Shown here: one piece after another, positions 37,339-45,066 of the stretch
How the letters are laid out: every line of letters begins with the position of its first letter
Position numbering within the stretch: the first letter of the stretch is position 1
Assembly: GCF_003490595.1 (NCBI RefSeq)
Contig: NZ_QQGY01000003.1
Span: 124,001-188,000, forward strand
From: Haemophilus haemolyticus_L
Lineage (GTDB): Bacteria > Pseudomonadota > Gammaproteobacteria > Enterobacterales > Pasteurellaceae
Reading direction: 5' to 3'
DNA: 64,000 bases
Position numbers and translations under genes: made by a program
The notes under the pieces: generated by a model
Told to the model about the DNA's origin: nothing
The model's input: only the letters and a program-made list of their open reading frames with translations
Databases searched by the model: none

Positions 37339-38439
37339 CTAGGCAAGTTTTAATACCTTAGAAAGTGCGGTAAAAAATCGATCATTTTCTTCAGGTAAAC
37401 CAATACTTATGCGTAAATGATTCGGCATGCCATAACCAGCAATAGGGCGAACAATTACGCCTTCGCGTAATAACGCATCATAAATTGGGGCTGCAGATTG
37501 TTTGAAATCAATCGTTATAAAATTTCCTTTGGAAGGAATATATTCTAATTGATGATGTTGGCAGAACTCTTCATAACGTCGCATTTCTACTCGATTATTT
37601 TCAGCTACTTTCTCAACAAATTCATCGTCATTCATTACGGCAACTGCAGCGGTTAATGCCAAAGAATTACAGTTAAATGGTTGTCGAACTCGATTTAATA
37701 AATCTGCGATTTCTGGATTAGATACAGCATAACCAATGCGTAAACCTGCTAAACCATAGGCTTTAGAAAGAGAGCGTGAAATAATTAAATTTGAATATTT
37801 TTTTAATAAACGGAATGAGTCTACTCGTTCTTCAGATCTGGTAAATTCAGTGTAGGCTTCATCTAATACCACGATTACATTTTGGGGAACTTCTACTAAA
37901 AAATCTTCAATTTCTTGTGACGTTAAAAAATTACCCGTTGGATTATTGGGATTAGCAATGTAAATGAGCTTTGTTTTATCAGAAAGTGCGGTCAAAAATC
38001 CTTGTAAATCGTGCCCCCAATTTTTAGCTGGAACTTCTTTCGAAATTGCATTAATCGCTTTAGTTACTAAAGGATAAACGATAAAGGCATATTGTGAATA
38101 AATGATTTCATCGCCTTCGGTTGCGAAAGTGTGAGCAAAAAGTTCTAATAAATCATTTGAGCCATTTCCGAGCGTAATTTGATTTGGTTGAACGCCAAAT
38201 TTTTTTGCGATAGTTTGTTTTAGTTCAAAGCCATTCGCATCTGGATAACGAGTCAGTTTATCTAATTGTTCGAAAATTGCTTTTTTTGCACTTTCTGGAA
38301 AACCAAATGGGTTTTCGTTTGAGGCAAGTTTAACGATATTGGAAATACCAAGTTCTCGTTCTAATTCTTCAATGGGTTTGCCTGCTTGATAAGGGGATAA
38401 GGATTGTACGCCACGATTGGCAATGTTGATGTACTGCAT
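37339..38439 (-). CDS. hisC: Histidinol-phosphate aminotransferase
   Basis: PLP-dependent class I/II aminotransferase (366 aa). The PLP lysine lies in SRSLSKAYGLAGLRIGY near residue 226, ASNENPFG near 38 and the terminal NHLRISIGL arginine motif fit HisC. It is not in a his operon here but is 89 bp downstream of serC. A hisC next to serC suggests it may also act on phenylpyruvate or other imidazole-unrelated substrates; Rd carries a second hisC in its his operon, as I recall. Confidence 0.92.
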   Translation of the reverse strand: MQYINIANRGVQSLSPYQAGKPIEELERELGISNIVKLASNENPFGFPESAKKAIFEQLDKLTRYPDANGFELKQTIAKKFGVQPNQITLGNGSNDLLELFAHTFATEGDEIIYSQYAFIVYPLVTKAINAISKEVPAKNWGHDLQGFLTALSDKTKLIYIANPNNPTGNFLTSQEIEDFLVEVPQNVIVVLDEAYTEFTRSEERVDSFRLLKKYSNLIISRSLSKAYGLAGLRIGYAVSNPEIADLLNRVRQPFNCNSLALTAAVAVMNDDEFVEKVAENNRVEMRRYEEFCQHHQLEYIPSKGNFITIDFKQSAAPIYDALLREGVIVRPIAGYGMPNHLRISIGLPEENDRFFTALSKVLKLA

Positions 38440-38528
38440 AGTGTTATTTGAAAATATTGATGTGGATTAGGATGAATTTTCAAGTAAATTTGGGCGTAGT
38501 AAATACGCCCATTGAAAATGTTCTTTAA

Positions 38529-39617
38529 CTATTGAGGAAGATTTTCAGCTTCAAATTTTTTCATAAATGAAATGAGTGCCTCAACGCCTTCCTGTGGCAT
38601 AGCATTATAAATAGATGCTCGCATTCCACCTAAAACCTTGTGGCCTTTCAAAGCTTGTAAGCCCGCAGCAGTAGATTCTGCGACAAATTTTGCATCTAAT
38701 TCAGCATTACCAGTGATGAAAGTGACATTCATTGTTGAGCGGTTTTCTTTTGCTACCACATTGCGGTAAAGTTTGCTCGAATCAATATAATCATAAAGGG
38801 TTTGTGCTTTTAGCGTATTACGTTTTGCGATCACTGCTAAGCCCCCCATCTCTTTAAGATGTTTAAATACGAGGGAACATAAATACCAAGCAAATGTTGG
38901 TGGTGTATTGATCATTGAGTCTGCATCACGTTGAGTAGCATAATTCCAAATAGATGGGGTTTCTTTACGTGCATTGCCGATTAAATCATCACGAATAATG
39001 ACTAATGTAATGCCCGCAGGACCAAGATTTTTTTGCGCACCAGCATAAATTACACCAAATTTACTGATATCGATTTGGCGTGAAAGAATATTTGAAGACA
39101 TATCAGCGACCAATATGGCATCGCCCACATTTGGTACATCAAAAATCTCTACACCACTAATAGTTTCATTCGGGCAATAATGAACGTAGTCATATTGATC
39201 AGCAATATGGCTAAAATCAAGATCGGTAATTTGAGTCTGTTCGCCATTTTCTACGATAGTGATTTCATCAATTTCTGCAAAATTTCTTGCTTCTTTTGCC
39301 GCTGTCGCTGACCAATGTCCACTATTTAAATAAAGGGCTTTGCCTTTTTTACCGATTAAGTTCATCGGAATCGCTGCAAATTGACCGCGAGCACCACCTT
39401 GTAGGAAAAGTACGCGATAGTTATCAGGAATATTGTAAACCTCACGTAGATCTTTTTCTGCTTGAGCAATAAGTTCCATGAAATATTTACCGCGATGGCT
39501 TACTTCCATCACGGACACACCTTGATTGAGCCAGTTTGTCAGTTCACCTTGTGCTTTTTGTAGCACTTCTGGAAAAATCATCGCTGGGCCAGCGCTAAAA
39601 TTAAAGACTTGTGACAT
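38529..39617 (-). CDS. serC: Phosphoserine aminotransferase SerC
   Basis: PLP enzyme (362 aa) of serine synthesis that also acts in the pyridoxal phosphate pathway. NFSAGPAMIP-like N-terminus (FNFSAGPAMIF), the PLP-lysine stretch GAQKNLGPAG near 193-202, and GGMRASIYNAM near the end are typical. It faces away from the gene at 39803. Confidence 0.96.
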   Translation of the reverse strand: MSQVFNFSAGPAMIFPEVLQKAQGELTNWLNQGVSVMEVSHRGKYFMELIAQAEKDLREVYNIPDNYRVLFLQGGARGQFAAIPMNLIGKKGKALYLNSGHWSATAAKEARNFAEIDEITIVENGEQTQITDLDFSHIADQYDYVHYCPNETISGVEIFDVPNVGDAILVADMSSNILSRQIDISKFGVIYAGAQKNLGPAGITLVIIRDDLIGNARKETPSIWNYATQRDADSMINTPPTFAWYLCSLVFKHLKEMGGLAVIAKRNTLKAQTLYDYIDSSKLYRNVVAKENRSTMNVTFITGNAELDAKFVAESTAAGLQALKGHKVLGGMRASIYNAMPQEGVEALISFMKKFEAENLPQ

Positions 39618-39738
39618 TGTGTTTCCTTATTTTTGTAGATAGTTGGATCTGTTTTATCACTACAAAAGCAGAGAATCAACGGTTTTTCGGTAAATAAAAA
39701 ATTTTTTTGAGCTGACTCACAAAATTTACTTTCAGCTT

Positions 39739-39767
39739 TTGACGAATTACCAAAAAGAGGCTACATT
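39739..39767 (+). promoter_or_regulatory. Promoter of the small coiled-coil gene
   Basis: TTGACG (39739-39744) and TACATT (39762-39767) separated by 17 bp, about 36 bp upstream of the ATG at 39803, whose ribosome site is AGAGAG. Confidence 0.55.
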
Positions 39768-39802
39768 ACCGCCATCAATTTTCTTACTAAAAGAGAGTCA
39801 TT

Positions 39803-40147
39803 ATGGAAACTGTAAACAAGCAATCTTTCCAAGAAGTGTTGGAATACGTGCGTATGTATCGTTCGAAAAACAAAATTAAGCGCGACATGGAAGACAATAA
39901 TCGTAAAATCCGTGACAATCAAAAACGCGTATTATTGTTAGATAACTTAAATCAATATATTCGTGATGATATGACCATAGAAGAGGTGCGTGGAATTATT
40001 GAAAGTATGCGTGATGACTATGAAGGTCGTGTTGATGATTATACGATTCGTAATGCAGAGCTTTCTACGCAACGTCGAGAGATCAGTGCGAAAATGAAAA
40101 GTCAGAAAAAAGCTCATGCGGAATTATTGAAAAATTCTGAAAAATAA
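39803..40147 (+). CDS. Conserved charged coiled-coil protein of unknown function
   Basis: Cytoplasmic protein of 114 aa with no signal peptide or membrane helix. Nearly the whole length is charged helix with arginine, lysine, glutamate and aspartate; segments around 20-55 and 80-110 have heptad-like spacing. I recognise the counterpart in strain Rd (HI1168, from memory) but no function. It stands alone with its own promoter and terminator, so it is expressed independently. Codon use is like the neighbours. Confidence 0.85.
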   Translation: METVNKQSFQEVLEYVRMYRSKNKIKRDMEDNNRKIRDNQKRVLLLDNLNQYIRDDMTIEEVRGIIESMRDDYEGRVDDYTIRNAELSTQRREISAKMKSQKKAHAELLKNSEK

Positions 40148-40149
40148 AA

Positions 40150-40184
40150 AATAAGCCGACTGAATCAGTCGGCTTATTTTTTAT
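40150..40184. terminator. Bidirectional terminator
   Basis: AATAAGCCGACTGA and TCAGTCGGCTTATT form a 14-bp perfect stem with A/T tracts on both sides. It serves the coiled-coil gene on + and the pab operon on -. Confidence 0.9.
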
Positions 40185-40747
40185 AAGCTATTCATTGCAT
40201 TAATGATTTTAATTTCATCAAAATTGACAATATCTTCTTGGAATATTGTGCTTTCTTGAATTTTCCCCTCTTGTAATAATTTTTCTCGTTGTGTGCCTCT
40301 AAGTAATGGGGTGTCTGGTGTGTACCATTTTTCTCCTTGGCGGAAGATTAAATTCCCAATGGAACAATCTGTCACTTTTCCATTTTTGATAATAATAATT
40401 TCATCACAAGTGCCTCGTTGAGTAAATAATGTATTAATTAAACTGCGATCAGAATATTTCAAGCCATATTCGATATCGTCAAAAATTATAGGTTGAAAAG
40501 TGCGGTAAATTTTTCGATAGTATTCAAAATATTGAATTTGTGTGGTTTCGGCATTGTAATCAATGCGGCAGCGAACTAATCGATTTTGTAAGTAAGCAGG
40601 CAGTTGAATGAGTGAAAAAAGATTAAAAATTTTCACCGCACTTTCGCCATAATATTCACGCAAACTACGTTCATATCGCGCTTGGTGTAAATCGATATTT
40701 TGAATTTTCCCGTTTTCAATACAAAGGGTTTCAAATAGAGGATACAT
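40181..40747 (-). CDS. Class IV aminotransferase-like protein (PabC-like)
   Basis: Protein of 188 aa resembling 4-amino-4-deoxychorismate lyase but shorter than the usual 250-290 aa. A candidate PLP lysine lies in IEYGLKYSDRS near 96, and TDCSIGNLIF near 132 resembles the family cofactor-binding loop. It abuts pabB with a one-base overlap (TAATG), so it probably completes p-aminobenzoate synthesis by releasing pyruvate from aminodeoxychorismate. The short length leaves the exact activity open. Confidence 0.82.
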   Translation of the reverse strand: MYPLFETLCIENGKIQNIDLHQARYERSLREYYGESAVKIFNLFSLIQLPAYLQNRLVRCRIDYNAETTQIQYFEYYRKIYRTFQPIIFDDIEYGLKYSDRSLINTLFTQRGTCDEIIIIKNGKVTDCSIGNLIFRQGEKWYTPDTPLLRGTQREKLLQEGKIQESTIFQEDIVNFDEIKIINAMNSL

Positions 40748-41733
40748 TAATGAGCACCTTCAATCGGTAAATAGACTTTTTCTAACAATTCTTCATATTC
40801 ATCTTGCACATTGCTATGAATGGTAATTCCGCCTCCGCTATGAAAATAGAATTTTTCATCTACTTGGGAAATAAATCGAATTGCCACCGCACTTTGTAGT
40901 GTTTTACCATCAAATATGCCAAAAATTCCTGTGTAATAACCGCGTTTTTGTTTTTCTGCCTGTTGAAGAATTTGTGTGGTTTTTTCTTTTGGCGCGCCAC
41001 TAATGGAACCGGCAGGCAAGAGTGTCGCTAAAATATCCCCAATTTGATTTTGCCAGTTTTCATTCAATTTTCCGCAAATTTCAGAACTGGTTTGCAGTAT
41101 TTCACCTTTTTGTGTTTTGATACGATCGATATAACGAAATTTTTTCATCTGAATGTTTTGTGCCACCATGGATAAATCGTTACGCATCAAATCAACAATC
41201 GTGTAATGTTCGCGTTGTTCTTTTTCATTTGTGAGCAACTGATTTTCTGCATCGAGCAGAGATGCATTAATTGTCCCTTTCATGGGATAAGTAAAAATGT
41301 TGTTGTCATGAATATTGACAAAACATTCTGGTGAGAAGCAAACAAATTGATCTTTTAACCACAATTTATAAGGTGCATTTGTTTGATGAAAAATCTGTTC
41401 AAGTGAAATATTTCCTGAAATTTCAGTGGGGTAGGTGAGATTTAATAAATAAGAATTGCCTTTTTGCAATTCACTTTGAACAAGTTCAAAACCTTGTTGA
41501 TAACGCGAGAAGGGCATTGGATGTTTGGTAAAATTAAGAGGGATAGGTTGTGGAAAAATTGTGCTATTTTTTTTCCCTAAAATATCAAAATAAATGCCTT
41601 GTTGTGCAGAATTTTCGAGAGGACAAATCAATGGCTTTTCTTTTTCAAAATCAATGAGAAAGAAAAATGGCGTGCGTTGTTTGCCATAATGATTAGCCTG
41701 TTCAATAAAATGTTGCATTGTGCTTTGTGCCAT
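40747..41733 (-). CDS. pabB: Aminodeoxychorismate synthase component I
   Basis: Chorismate-binding enzyme (328 aa) that amidates chorismate using ammonia from PabA. The C-terminal catalytic region is intact: IVDLMRNDLS, the LPAGSISGAPKEKT motif near 239-252, and YYTGIFG near 265. It is about 120 aa shorter than E. coli PabB and lacks most of the N-terminal lobe, a compact form I have seen in other Pasteurellaceae. It is divergent from pabA, whose start is 41 bp away. Confidence 0.88.
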   Translation of the reverse strand: MAQSTMQHFIEQANHYGKQRTPFFFLIDFEKEKPLICPLENSAQQGIYFDILGKKNSTIFPQPIPLNFTKHPMPFSRYQQGFELVQSELQKGNSYLLNLTYPTEISGNISLEQIFHQTNAPYKLWLKDQFVCFSPECFVNIHDNNIFTYPMKGTINASLLDAENQLLTNEKEQREHYTIVDLMRNDLSMVAQNIQMKKFRYIDRIKTQKGEILQTSSEICGKLNENWQNQIGDILATLLPAGSISGAPKEKTTQILQQAEKQKRGYYTGIFGIFDGKTLQSAVAIRFISQVDEKFYFHSGGGITIHSNVQDEYEELLEKVYLPIEGAH

Positions 41734-41774
41734 TTTGCGTAAAATTGCCCGATTATAACGAATGCCGAGCGGTT

Positions 41775-42356
41775 ATGAAATTACTCATCATTAATAATCA
41801 CGATTCTTTTACTTTTAATTTGGTGGATTTAATTCGAAAATTAAATGTGCCTTATGATGTTTTAAACGTGGAAGATTTGAAAGAAAATACAGCGGAGAAC
41901 TATAGTCATATATTGATTTCACCGGGGCCTGATGTGCCACGCGCTTATCCACAACTTTTTTCCATGTTGGAAAAATATTATCAGCAAAAATCTATTTTAG
42001 GTGTGTGTTTAGGGCATCAAACCTTATGCGAATTTTTTGGTGGTACATTGTATAACTTACAGAAAGTCCGTCATGGGCAGAAACGAACATTAAAAGTGCG
42101 GTCAAATTCTCCATTATTTTTTAGCCTTCCAAGCGAATTTAATATCGGGCTATATCATTCTTGGGGCGTACAGGAAGAAGATTTTCCTGATTGCCTAGAA
42201 ATTACCGCACTTTGTGATGAGGGCGTGGTAATGGCGATTCAGCATAAATCGTTACCAATTTATAGTGTTCAGTTTCATCCAGAATCTTATATGTCTGATT
42301 TTGGTGAACAAATTCTGCGTAATTGGTTGGCTATTCCTGCTACGATTAACCCATAA
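41775..42356 (+). CDS. pabA: Glutamine amidotransferase, aminodeoxychorismate synthase component II
   Basis: Class I glutamine amidotransferase (193 aa) delivering ammonia to PabB. The start at 41775 (MKLLIINNHDSF) is preferred over an in-frame start inside the promoter region. The nucleophile lies in LGVCLGHQ near residue 79, and the His-Glu pair in VQFHPES near 172. PabA and TrpG subunits are hard to separate by sequence; the divergent pabB-pabC neighbours favour folate rather than tryptophan synthesis. Confidence 0.87.
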   Translation: MKLLIINNHDSFTFNLVDLIRKLNVPYDVLNVEDLKENTAENYSHILISPGPDVPRAYPQLFSMLEKYYQQKSILGVCLGHQTLCEFFGGTLYNLQKVRHGQKRTLKVRSNSPLFFSLPSEFNIGLYHSWGVQEEDFPDCLEITALCDEGVVMAIQHKSLPIYSVQFHPESYMSDFGEQILRNWLAIPATINP

Positions 42357-42362
42357 TACCGC

Positions 42363-42390
42363 TTGCTTATTAAGCAAAAATACGTATTAT
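42363..42390 (+). promoter_or_regulatory. metK promoter
   Basis: TTGCTT (42363-42368) and TATTAT (42385-42390) separated by 16 bp. The MetJ boxes start at the next base, over the expected transcription start. Confidence 0.65.
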
Positions 42391-42414
42391 AGCCGTCTAT
42401 ACGTCAATACATCC
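42391..42414. promoter_or_regulatory. Tandem MetJ boxes upstream of metK
   Basis: Three contiguous 8-mers, AGCCGTCT, ATACGTCA and ATACATCC, match the MetJ box AGACGTCT at 7, 6 and 5 of 8 positions. MetJ with S-adenosylmethionine binds cooperatively to tandem boxes, so the enzyme that makes the co-repressor would be feedback regulated. Confidence 0.7.
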
Positions 42415-42440
42415 AAATTTAAAAGAAAAAGAGAGAAAAT

Positions 42441-43595
42441 ATGTCTAGCTATTTATTTACATCTGAATCTGTCTCTGAAGGGCATCCAGATAAAATTGCC
42501 GATCAAATTTCTGATGCGGTACTTGATGAAATCCTAAAACAAGATCCAAAAGCTCGAGTAGCTTGTGAGACCTATGTAAAAACTGGTATGGCATTGGTTG
42601 GTGGTGAAATTACAACATCAGCATGGGTCGATATTGAGAATTTAACGCGTAAAGTGATTTGTGATATTGGTTATGAACATTCTGAAATGGGTTTTGATGG
42701 CCATTCTTGTGCGGTGCTTAATGCGATTGGTAAACAATCTGCAGATATTAATCAAGGCGTTGATCGTGAAAATCCATTAGATCAGGGCGCAGGAGACCAA
42801 GGTATTATGTTTGGTTATGCCACCAATGAAACAGATGTATTAATGCCAGCAGCTATTACTTATGCACATCGTTTAATGGAAAAACAAGCTGAAGTGCGTA
42901 AAAGCGGTAAATTAGCATGGTTGCGCCCTGATGCGAAAAGCCAAGTCACGTTAAAATATGAAGATAATAAAATTGTTGGTGTGGATGCGGTTGTACTTTC
43001 TACTCAACATTCTGAAGAAGTTAGCCAAAAAGATTTACATGAAGGTGTGATGGAAGAAATTATCAAACCTGTATTACCAAGTGAATGGCTTTCTAAAGAA
43101 ACAAAATTCTTCATTAATCCGACTGGCCGTTTTGTTATTGGTGGACCGATGGGGGATTGTGGTTTAACTGGTCGTAAAATTATCGTAGATACTTACGGTG
43201 GTGCCGCTCGTCACGGTGGTGGCGCATTCTCAGGAAAAGATCCATCTAAAGTAGATCGTTCCGCTGCTTATGCTGCACGTTATGTCGCAAAAAACATTGT
43301 GGCAGCTGGTTTGGCAGATCGTTGTGAAATCCAACTTTCTTATGCGATTGGTGTGGCTGATCCTACTTCTATCATGGTTGAAACCTTTGGAACTGGAAAA
43401 GTTGCGAATGAATTATTAGTGTCATTAGTGCGTGAATTTTTTGATTTACGTCCTTATGGCTTAATTAAAATGTTAGATTTAATCCAACCAATCTATCGTG
43501 AAACGGCAGCTTATGGTCATTTCGGTCGTGAACAATTCCCTTGGGAAAAAGTGGATCGCGCAGCAGAATTGCGTGTTGCAGCAGGATTAAAATAA
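42441..43595 (+). CDS. metK: S-adenosylmethionine synthetase
   Basis: Cytoplasmic enzyme (384 aa) making S-adenosylmethionine from methionine and ATP. The N-terminal SVSEGHPDKIADQISDAVLD motif, the GAGDQGIMFGYA hexapeptide region near 115 and the GGGAFSGKDPSKVDRSAAY phosphate-binding loop near 258 are intact. The ATG follows AGAGAGAAAAT. Expression is probably repressed by MetJ. Confidence 0.97.
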   Translation: MSSYLFTSESVSEGHPDKIADQISDAVLDEILKQDPKARVACETYVKTGMALVGGEITTSAWVDIENLTRKVICDIGYEHSEMGFDGHSCAVLNAIGKQSADINQGVDRENPLDQGAGDQGIMFGYATNETDVLMPAAITYAHRLMEKQAEVRKSGKLAWLRPDAKSQVTLKYEDNKIVGVDAVVLSTQHSEEVSQKDLHEGVMEEIIKPVLPSEWLSKETKFFINPTGRFVIGGPMGDCGLTGRKIIVDTYGGAARHGGGAFSGKDPSKVDRSAAYAARYVAKNIVAAGLADRCEIQLSYAIGVADPTSIMVETFGTGKVANELLVSLVREFFDLRPYGLIKMLDLIQPIYRETAAYGHFGREQFPWEKVDRAAELRVAAGLK

Positions 43596-43600
43596 TAGGC

Positions 43601-43629
43601 TTGAATTTTTAGTTTGAAAGGCTTATATT
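43601..43629 (+). promoter_or_regulatory. Promoter facing into the Ibs-like peptide gene from the opposite strand
   Basis: TTGAAT (43601-43606) and TATATT (43624-43629) with a 17-bp spacer predict a + strand transcript from about 43636 that is fully antisense to the small peptide gene at 43674-43742. It lies just after the metK stop codon. Confidence 0.55.
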
Positions 43630-43635
43630 TAGAAG

Positions 43636-43882
43636 GCAACAAGGTTTCTTGTTGCCTTAGTTGGTTTAGGTTGCTACCAAGCTGGGGAGCTAAAGGACAG
43701 CAACAAGAACCCGATAATAATCATTAAGATGATTTTTATCATAAGGCTATCTCCTTTCAGAGTTGTTAAACAAAGCTGATCGAGATTGAGTTACTGCCTG
43801 ACCCGCCAGTCAGGCAATAACGTACCTGACCAACCACTGGTTATTCTATCATATGAAAGCTGCTTATTTAGCAGTTTTTTCT
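43636..43882 (+). ncRNA. Candidate antisense RNA to the Ibs-like peptide gene
   Basis: Inferred transcript. The start comes from the promoter above. Possible 3' ends are the perfect hairpin TGCCTGAC/GTCAGGCA (43796-43816) or the weaker CTGC/GCAG hairpin followed by TTTTTT at 43859-43882. Its centre is complementary to the ribosome site and whole coding part of the peptide mRNA, as with Sib RNAs. No expression data are available, so the length is uncertain. Confidence 0.4.
43674..43742 (-). CDS. Ibs-like hydrophobic toxin peptide
   Basis: A 22-residue open frame too short for standard callers. It begins MIKIILMIII, continues GFLLLSFS and ends SPAW, a single hydrophobic segment closely resembling E. 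coli Ibs peptides (MMxxVIILIVLLLISFSAY-like). A strong ribosome site, AAAGGAG, lies 8 bases upstream of the ATG at 43742, which argues that it is translated. Ibs peptides insert in the inner membrane and are toxic unless silenced by an antisense Sib RNA; a promoter on the other strand fits this. No chromosomal annotation is known to me, so the function is inferred. Confidence 0.65.
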   Translation of the reverse strand: MIKIILMIIIGFLLLSFSSPAW

Positions 43883-43894
43883 TTTCAATCATGA
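43853..43894 (+). CDS. Possible 13-residue leader ORF overlapping sprT
   Basis: ATG at 43853 opens 13 codons that end in TGA at 43892-43894, overlapping the sprT ATG as ATGA. sprT has no ribosome site of its own, so re-initiation from this leader is possible. No good ribosome site precedes the leader either, and it spans a weak terminator-like hairpin, so support is slight. Confidence 0.25.
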   Translation: MKAAYLAVFSFQS

Positions 43895-44406
43895 CATCAA
43901 TATCACTCATTCCATTTCGTCATTTAAAAATGCAAGTGCAACGTAAATTGAATCAGTCTTTTCAGCTTGCAGAGGCTTATTTTAAGCGAAAATTTACAAT
44001 GCCTGAGGTAAATTATGAGTTGCGTGGCATAAAGGCAGGCGTGGCTTACCTACAAAAAAATGAAATAAAATTTAATCGCACTTTGTTATTAGAAAATGCA
44101 GATGAATTTATTCGACAAGTTGTACCGCATGAGCTTGCGCATTTGATTGTGTATCAAATGTTTGGCCGTGTAAAACCTCATGGGAAAGAGTGGCAGCTTG
44201 TAATGAATAAAATTTTTAAGCTTCCTGCGGATACTTGTCATCAATTTGATATAAAAAATGTGCAAGGTAAAACCTTTGAATATTGTTGTGCATGCCAAAC
44301 ACATTTTCTAAGTACTCGTCGTCATAATAGAATAGTGAGAGAAAAGATTGAATATTTATGTAGAAAATGTAAGGGAAAATTAGTTTTTGTCGATGAAATA
44401 GAATAA
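43891..44406 (+). CDS. sprT: SprT-family zinc metalloprotease-like protein
   Basis: Protein of 171 aa from the ATG at 43891 (MTSISLIPFRHLKMQ). The HELAH zinc motif is near residue 77, and a C-terminal zinc-ribbon follows with CCACQ and CRKC pairs (about 135-165). SprT proteins resemble the protease domain of eukaryotic Spartan, but the bacterial role is not settled. A longer in-frame start at 43786 would add 35 residues over the palindrome region without any conserved sequence and is not preferred. No clear ribosome site precedes the chosen start. Confidence 0.85.
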   Translation: MTSISLIPFRHLKMQVQRKLNQSFQLAEAYFKRKFTMPEVNYELRGIKAGVAYLQKNEIKFNRTLLLENADEFIRQVVPHELAHLIVYQMFGRVKPHGKEWQLVMNKIFKLPADTCHQFDIKNVQGKTFEYCCACQTHFLSTRRHNRIVREKIEYLCRKCKGKLVFVDEIE

Positions 44407-44456
44407 TTTTTGTGATATATTCTTCCAGTTTATTCAATAAATAAAGGAGTGATCCA

Positions 44457-44969
44457 ATGAAAAAATCTTTATTAGCAGTTATTGTTGGTGCATTTGCCTT
44501 TACTTCTGTTGCAAATGCGAATATCTATGCTGAAGGCGATATCGGTTTATCTCAAACTCAAGCAAACGGCAGTAATAATACTCGAATTGAACCTCGTGTA
44601 GCGGTTGGTTATAAATTAGGAAATACGCGTGTTGCGGGTGATTATACTCATCATGGAAAAGTTGATGGTGCTAAAATTCACGGTTTAGGTGCATCAGTAT
44701 TATATGATTTTGACACGAATTCTAAAGTGCAGCCTTATGTAGGTGCTCGTGTTGCAGCTAACCAGTTTAAATATGATAACAGAGCTAACCAACCATATAG
44801 AAGTTCTTCAGAAATTAAGCTCGGATATGGTGTTGTAGCAGGTGCGAAATATAAATTAGATGGCAACTGGTACGCTAATGGTGGGATTGAGTACAATCGT
44901 TTAGGTAATTTTGATAGTACCAAAGTTAATAACTATGGTGCGAAAGTTGGTGTGGGTTACGGATTCTAA
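44457..44969 (+). CDS. Opa-like outer membrane porin
   Basis: Outer membrane protein of 170 aa. A signal peptide (1-21, ending ANA) precedes an eight-stranded beta barrel of the Opacity/OmpA-like type with alternating strand residues and a terminal phenylalanine (GVGYGF), the signature recognised by the BAM machinery. A Neisseria Opa resemblance is the basis of the Rd annotation (HI1174, from memory). No repeat tract lies within or before it, so it is probably not phase variable. The ATG follows AAAGGAGTGATCC. Confidence 0.85.
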   Translation: MKKSLLAVIVGAFAFTSVANANIYAEGDIGLSQTQANGSNNTRIEPRVAVGYKLGNTRVAGDYTHHGKVDGAKIHGLGASVLYDFDTNSKVQPYVGARVAANQFKYDNRANQPYRSSSEIKLGYGVVAGAKYKLDGNWYANGGIEYNRLGNFDSTKVNNYGAKVGVGYGF

Positions 44970-45011
44970 TTTTTAGAATACAAAAATCTTTTTTATAAAA
45001 CACTTTAATTT

Positions 45012-45048
45012 AACGGTGATCGTTTAAAACAATCACCGTTATTTATTT
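45012..45048. terminator. Convergent terminator between the Opa-like gene and the adhesin
   Basis: AACGGTGAT and ATCACCGTT form a 9-bp stem with an 11-base loop and AT-rich tracts on both sides. Confidence 0.7.
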
Positions 45049-45066
45049 TGGGATTATTTCAATACG

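Noticed and set aside
40747..41733. Truncated, dead pabB
   Set aside because: The catalytic region is complete, there are no stops, and the neighbours are coupled; a compact enzyme is more likely.
43786..43890. 35-residue N-terminal extension of SprT
   Set aside because: It would cover a palindrome and a T run, shows no conserved sequence and the family starts near MTSISL.
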